Origin: Bacteroidota bacterium
GTDB taxonomy: Bacteria > Bacteroidota > Bacteroidia > NS11-12g > UBA955
DNA length: 17,941 bases
NCBI GenBank assembly: GCA_009918425.1
Contig: RGEC01000019.1
Location: 1 to 17,941 of the forward strand
Direction: 5' to 3'
Part shown: positions 13,645-17,941 of the stretch, in pieces
Layout of the letters: every line of letters begins with the position of its first letter
Position numbering within the stretch: position 1 is the first letter of the stretch
Notes under the pieces: generated by a model
Databases searched by the model: none
Told to the model about the DNA's origin: nothing
Seen by the model: only the letters and a program-made list of their open reading frames with translations
Program-made: the position numbers and the translations under genes

Positions 13645-15633
13645 TTATCTGTTCTTAATCCACTTTTCTGTTGCTACATAATGGCCGTTATGGCTTACAA
13701 GAACCATATAACAACCCTGTGAAAGATCACCGGTATTGATTTTTACTGAATTATTGCCCGGATTGATTTGCTGCTCTGACAAAATTCTTCCGGTAAGGTC
13801 TGCAATGCTTACTTGCCATCCCTGGTCTGCTGCCGAAGCGAGCGTTACCTGCATTTCAGCATTGCCGGGATTGGGGTGAATGACTATGCCCCTTAGTTGA
13901 GCGGATACAACCCGGCTGGTATTAAGGTGATTCACATTCACAAAAGCCCCTGAACCCAGGTTGTACCAAGTTCCTGAAGCCGTAGTTTCCAGGCGAATGG
14001 CTCTGACTGTGTAAGTGTTTTTGCCATTGTTGAAATTGGTACTGTCGTTGTAAAAAGTATCTTTAATAATAAAGTTCTTATTCACCCTGAAATACGTATT
14101 TGCAGCCGTATCAAAGCGGTAAACCACATATCCGTCGTGTTTACCCAAAGCCTTGCTCCAGTTAAGTTTTACAAGATTATTTTGGCTGACGGCTGAAACT
14201 TTGTTCACGGGTGACAAATGCCTCATTTTAAGTGTGGGGTCGCCCAGCAAAGCAACATGTATTTTGTTGTCACTCATATTAAAGCCGCCGTTCCAGTAAT
14301 CGGTCACATTATTCATGGATAACTTTGCTCCATAGCCAATGTTCTTTCCCAAAGCCATATGGTGAACATACCATTTGGGAATGCCGCCCCAGGCACTTGT
14401 AAGTGCACTGTTGCATAGTGGAGCCCTGAGTATATTGTTTTGCTGATCCCAGTCACCAAAGTATGATCCGGCAAGCATTGTAAAGATATTCTGCATGGAA
14501 TCAGCCACAAAACTTGAGGTTGTGCCAATGCCGCTGCATGAAGTATTTGAACCGCCGCCACAGCCATAACTCCACAAGTAAGAATTGCTTTTCTGTGTGG
14601 TGATGTAATCGCGGTTTTCAAAGATGCTGTCAACAGGAAACATGCATGAAAAGTTTTGAAACCCGGTGCTGGACAAATTCAGGGAACCAAAATTGTCATC
14701 AATTAATGCTCGCTCCACTGCAGCAAGGCGGTTGGTACGCCACAGCATATTGCGACGTAGGTATTTTCTCACAAGCAGGGTATCGTTGTTGCTAAAAGCC
14801 GGCATATTGAAAAGATCTATGCGGCCCACTTCCAATTCCACTACTCCGGGAAACTTCGTTGGATCAAATTTGCCATCGCCGGGATTGTTATGGTTACGCG
14901 TTTGAGAACCTGCAGTATTGGTAACGCTCGCATCGGTCCACACACCATCCATATCGCCATAGTAACCATCTGCGGGCCAGGCACCGGCATGATCCGGATG
15001 CCCATCGGGGGGATAAACCTGACCTGTAGCGGCCAGATAATTACCGCTGTAGGGCACGGGAACCCTGCCAATAATCATAAGGGTTTTTACTGCACTGTTT
15101 CTGCGGTTGTATTCGGCAATAACACGGTTGCGCACGGTCTGTGCACTCTCACCTCTTCCTGCAGCAATAGAGGATACAACCCAGCCTTCCTCTTTCAGCT
15201 GTTTCTGTAAAGCTGAAATTTCCGCAGCCAGTGCTTTAAGATATGCACTGTCGACCAAAAGGATAATGCCTCCTAATGATGGCGTCTCAGGAACCATATT
15301 CCCGGCCCAAATATACCCCAAAGATGAGGTATTACCACCGCTGGTTTTTACCAGAAGATATTCATAGTTTTCTCCCTTTTTTGTGGTGTTGTCTGTCCAT
15401 GCACTGGCTGTGCCAATAAGACTTGTGAGTGCGTTGCCCCAGGAGGCTGTTCCCAGTGGCCTTCTGTAAATATCAAATGTACCTGACCAGTTTTCAGCCG
15501 GCCATTTTAGACCTATGGTTCCATTTGCATTGGCAGTAGCATTTACCATCACAACCTGCGATTTTCCGGTTTGTGATTTAGCCAATTGAAAGCCCAGACA
15601 CATAATTATTGACAGGAGTAAGATTTTCTTCAT
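13645..15633 (-). CDS. T9SS cargo protein with gingipain/caspase-like core
   Basis: A 662-residue secreted protein. Signal peptide MKKILLLSIIMCLGFQLAKS (1-20); fibronectin type III-like domain about 27-112; a large alpha/beta region at 115-470; a second FN3-like domain about 475-570; and a C-terminal type A sorting domain (about 582-662) with IHPNPGNAEMQV, ADLTGRILSEQQI and GCYMVLVSHNG, which directs export through T9SS. The central region has features of C25 (gingipain-like) proteases: LMIIGRVPVPYSG at 185-197, DGYYGDMDG at 222-230, ELEVGRI at 266-272 and LLGDPTL at 462-468. However, where gingipains have a GHG catalytic histidine this protein reads SYLWSYGCGGG (351-361), and the catalytic Cys region reads GSYFGDWDQQNN (389-400), so activity in the gingipain sense is doubtful. 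Similar proteins exist in other Bacteroidota as I recall. A promoter-like pair precedes the ATG at 15633. Substrate and function unknown. Confidence 0.87.
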   Translation of the reverse strand: MKKILLLSIIMCLGFQLAKSQTGKSQVVMVNATANANGTIGLKWPAENWSGTFDIYRRPLGTASWGNALTSLIGTASAWTDNTTKKGENYEYLLVKTSGGNTSSLGYIWAGNMVPETPSLGGIILLVDSAYLKALAAEISALQKQLKEEGWVVSSIAAGRGESAQTVRNRVIAEYNRRNSAVKTLMIIGRVPVPYSGNYLAATGQVYPPDGHPDHAGAWPADGYYGDMDGVWTDASVTNTAGSQTRNHNNPGDGKFDPTKFPGVVELEVGRIDLFNMPAFSNNDTLLVRKYLRRNMLWRTNRLAAVERALIDDNFGSLNLSSTGFQNFSCMFPVDSIFENRDYITTQKSNSYLWSYGCGGGSNTSCSGIGTTSSFVADSMQNIFTMLAGSYFGDWDQQNNILRAPLCNSALTSAWGGIPKWYVHHMALGKNIGYGAKLSMNNVTDYWNGGFNMSDNKIHVALLGDPTLKMRHLSPVNKVSAVSQNNLVKLNWSKALGKHDGYVVYRFDTAANTYFRVNKNFIIKDTFYNDSTNFNNGKNTYTVRAIRLETTASGTWYNLGSGAFVNVNHLNTSRVVSAQLRGIVIHPNPGNAEMQVTLASAADQGWQVSIADLTGRILSEQQINPGNNSVKINTGDLSQGCYMVLVSHNGHYVATEKWIKNR

Positions 15634-15648
15634 GGTAGATTATTTTTA

Positions 15649-15678
15649 CAAATAAATACAATTATTAGGATAAACAAA
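15649..15678 (-). promoter_or_regulatory. putative promoter for the T9SS cargo gene
   Basis: The minus strand has TTTG (15678-15675), an 18-nt spacer and TTTATTTG (15656-15649), one mismatch from TAnnTTTG. The -7 element ends 15 nt before the ATG. Spacing is shorter than the 20 nt seen in the other full promoters here. Confidence 0.35.
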
Positions 15679-15729
15679 AACTGCAAGGCTAAGGTCATTG
15701 TTAACTTAAACAGCAACGCAGAACATAAT

Positions 15730-17941
15730 ATGGACCATGTGCAAGCATACAGAAACTGGTTTGCTTCAAAAAAATGGCAGTGCTTTCCGTTTCAACAGGA
15801 ATGTGCAGATGCATATTGGCTGGGAAGTAGTGGCCTTCTCAATGCGCCCACCGGCAGTGGCAAAACCTATGCACTGGCTCTACCTGCGATGCTGGAACAC
15901 AAATTCAAAAATTCGGATAAAAAAGGCCTGTATTTGCTATGGATAACGCCGCTTAAGGCATTAAGTTCTGATATTAAAACTGCCATACAAACTGCAGCCG
16001 ATGAACTGGGAATCAACTGGGAAGTAGGTCTTCGAAACGGGGACACAGATAATGCAGAGAGAAGCCGGCAAAAGAAAAACATGCCGCAGTGCATGGTTAT
16101 AACCCCAGAAAGCCTGCACATAATGCTCGCATCCAAAGGATACTCGGATCTTTTTAATAACTTATCGGCAGTAGTCGTTGATGAATGGCATGAATTGATA
16201 GGAAGCAAACGTGGCGTACAAGTAGAGTTGGCATTAAGCCGCCTTCGCGCCATAAAAACTGATTTGAAAGTCTGGGGGATCAGTGCCACTATTGGCAATC
16301 TGGAAGAAGCCGCAAGGGTTTTGTTACCGCCACCGACCCAGCCTGTTTTTATTCAAAGTACAATAACAAAAAGACCGGAAATACACACGGTTTTTCCTGA
16401 GAATATCGAAACCCTGCCCTGGGCAGGCCACCTGGGTATTTCTATGCTAAACAAGGTTATTCCGATCATCGAAAACAGTAACACCTGTCTTATATTCACC
16501 AATACCCGCAGCCAGAGTGAAATATGGTACCAACGGCTGCTGGAAGCGCAGCCTTCTCTGGCCGGTCGGATGGCCATACACCACGGCAGTCTGACCCGTG
16601 AGGTGCGCGACTGGGTGGAGCAAAACCTACACAGCGGTTTGCTGAAAGCTGTCGTATGCACAAGCAGCCTGGATCTGGGCGTTGATTTCAGACCCGTAGA
16701 TACCGTTATACAGATTGGCAGCCCCAAAGGTGTTGCACGCTTTGTGCAGCGTGCAGGCCGAAGTGGCCACCGCCCAGGAGAAACCAGCCAAATCTGGTTT
16801 GTACCTACCCACAGCCTTGAGTTGCTGGAAGCTGCAGCATTGAAATCAGCAGTTGCTGAAAACCGGGTAGAATCGCGTATACCTGTGGTACGGGCTATGG
16901 ATGTACTGATTCAGTATTTGATTACACTGGCAGTTTCCGAAGGATTTTATCCTGAAACAGTATTCAAAGAAATTACCCAAACCCATGCCTTTGAATCCCT
17001 TACCATCGAAGAATGGCAATGGCTCCTTTCGTTTATTACCACAGGCGGTTCAGGTCTGCAGCAATATGATGATTTTCACAAGGTAATCGTAGATGAAAAC
17101 GGGTGTTACAAAGTTATAAGCCGTCGAATTGCCATGCAGCACCGGTTGTCCATCGGCACAATTGCGGGAGATACCAGCGTTTCCGTGAAAATATTGGGTG
17201 GGGCAAGACTGGGTACGATCGAAGAATATTTTATCAGCAAACTGAAAGAAGGCGATGTATTTGTCTTTGCAGGCCGCATGCTGGAATTCATGAGGCTGGA
17301 AGCCAATACTGCACTGGTGCGTAAAAGCAGTAAAACCAAAGGACTGGTTCCCAGCTGGCAAGGCGGAAGGATGAGTCTGACAAGCGAATTGAGTTTCGCT
17401 CTGCGTCGAAAAATAGAAACCCACAGCCATCCCGAAGACGAGGAGGTGAAAGCCCTGAAACCCTTGTTTGAACTGCAACAGGAACGAAGCCAAATTCCCG
17501 CCAAGGATGAATTGCTGATTGAGTATTTTGAAAGCAGCGAAGGTTTTCACCTGTTCGTTTTCCCTTTTGAGGGCAGAATGGTTAATGAAGGCATGGCCAT
17601 GCTCATGGCCTACCGGCTGGGACAATTCAAACCGGCATCTTTCAGCATTGCCATGAACGATTATGGCTTTGAACTGCTGAGTCCTGAACCTATTCCCTGG
17701 GAAGAAGCACTGGAGGAAGATATTTTTAATACCCAAAACCTGATTGCTGACCTCTATAGCAGCACCAATTACACGGAAATGTGCAGGCGAAGGTTCAGCG
17801 ACATTGCCCGCATCAGCGGATTGGTTTTTAAAGGCACAGCCGAAAAACCCATAAAAGGGCGGCACCTGCAGGCTAATGCAAAACTGTTTTTTGAGGTTTT
17901 CAAGGAATATGAACCTGAGAATTTACTGCTGTGGCAGGCCG
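15730..17941 (+). CDS. ligase-associated DEXH-box helicase (Lhr-like), partial (3' end outside window)
   Basis: The first 737 codons of a superfamily 2 helicase that in many bacteria is encoded with an ATP-dependent DNA ligase, an exonuclease and a metallophosphatase (the ligase-associated DNA damage response set, TIGR04121-type). Motif I is APTGSGKT at 39-46, motif Ia TPLKAL at 73-78, motif II DEWH at 151-154, motif III SAT at 185-187, motif V TSSLDLGVDF at 311-320 and motif VI QRAGRSGHR at 340-348. The DEWHEL form and the long C-terminal region (winged helix and Lhr core, from about residue 370) fit this subfamily, which is usually about 800-830 residues, so about 80 residues are missing at the right edge. 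ATG 15730 was chosen; the next in-frame residues (MDHVQAYRNWFASKKWQ) fit the family start. No -7 element was found upstream. The partner genes should lie just beyond the window. Confidence 0.93.
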   Translation, partial: MDHVQAYRNWFASKKWQCFPFQQECADAYWLGSSGLLNAPTGSGKTYALALPAMLEHKFKNSDKKGLYLLWITPLKALSSDIKTAIQTAADELGINWEVGLRNGDTDNAERSRQKKNMPQCMVITPESLHIMLASKGYSDLFNNLSAVVVDEWHELIGSKRGVQVELALSRLRAIKTDLKVWGISATIGNLEEAARVLLPPPTQPVFIQSTITKRPEIHTVFPENIETLPWAGHLGISMLNKVIPIIENSNTCLIFTNTRSQSEIWYQRLLEAQPSLAGRMAIHHGSLTREVRDWVEQNLHSGLLKAVVCTSSLDLGVDFRPVDTVIQIGSPKGVARFVQRAGRSGHRPGETSQIWFVPTHSLELLEAAALKSAVAENRVESRIPVVRAMDVLIQYLITLAVSEGFYPETVFKEITQTHAFESLTIEEWQWLLSFITTGGSGLQQYDDFHKVIVDENGCYKVISRRIAMQHRLSIGTIAGDTSVSVKILGGARLGTIEEYFISKLKEGDVFVFAGRMLEFMRLEANTALVRKSSKTKGLVPSWQGGRMSLTSELSFALRRKIETHSHPEDEEVKALKPLFELQQERSQIPAKDELLIEYFESSEGFHLFVFPFEGRMVNEGMAMLMAYRLGQFKPASFSIAMNDYGFELLSPEPIPWEEALEEDIFNTQNLIADLYSSTNYTEMCRRRFSDIARISGLVFKGTAEKPIKGRHLQANAKLFFEVFKEYEPENLLLWQA

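Noticed and set aside
17050..17865. 271-residue open frame on the minus strand inside the helicase gene
   Set aside because: It is fully antisense to a gene with clear helicase motifs, has low-complexity antisense-like composition and no recognised domain or start context.

Overview
The window is a gene-dense stretch of a Bacteroidota chromosome, probably from a Sphingobacteriia/Chitinophagia/Saprospiria-like lineage. The evidence is a secreted protein ending in a type IX secretion (T9SS) sorting domain, a PorV/PorQ-type outer-membrane protein, DUF3276, DUF6427-like and DUF4199-like proteins that are typical of this phylum, and repeated copies of the Bacteroidota -7 promoter element TAnnTTTG just upstream of start codons. 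No rRNA, tRNA, CRISPR array, insertion sequence or prophage gene was seen. The lineage below phylum level is an inference.

Layout, left to right. (1) 1-946, minus strand: the 5' part of a 3-hydroxyanthranilate 3,4-dioxygenase gene (kynurenine route to quinolinate/NAD, cut by the window edge) and a SAM-dependent methyltransferase. (2) 947-1264: a gap that looks empty but holds a broken antitoxin-like gene (one frameshift, one premature stop) behind an apparently intact consensus promoter. (3) hflX (minus) diverges from a two-gene plus-strand unit at 2522-4944: an uncharacterised exported protein and a polytopic DUF6427-like membrane protein joined by a one-base TAGTG overlap. (4) A minus-strand pair: an AcpH-like protein starting with TTG, overlapping by ATGA a PorV/PorQ-family barrel. 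It diverges from a plus-strand pair: a lipoprotein MsrB and an OmpA-family protein with an unusual N-terminal half. (5) 9066-11677, minus strand: DUF3276 (PUR-alpha-like), then a compact overlapping run of a DUF4199-like membrane protein, PlsC-type acyltransferase, gatC and a MacB/LolD-type ABC ATPase. (6) An MsbA/MdlA-type ABC exporter and a large T9SS cargo protein with a gingipain/caspase-like core, both on minus. (7) The 5' 737 codons of a ligase-associated Lhr-like DEXH helicase run off the right edge.

The genes are mostly housekeeping (translation: gatC, hflX; lipids: plsC; repair: msrB, helicase) mixed with cell-envelope functions (PorV-like, OmpA, ABC systems, T9SS cargo). No complete, obviously new multi-gene system is visible. 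The most notable signals are the fossil antitoxin gene with a live-looking promoter, the regular placement of -7 elements 7-15 nt before start codons (implying leaderless or nearly leaderless mRNAs), a perfect inverted repeat inside the DUF3276 promoter spacer, and a T9SS protein whose gingipain-like core seems to lack the usual His/Cys pair.
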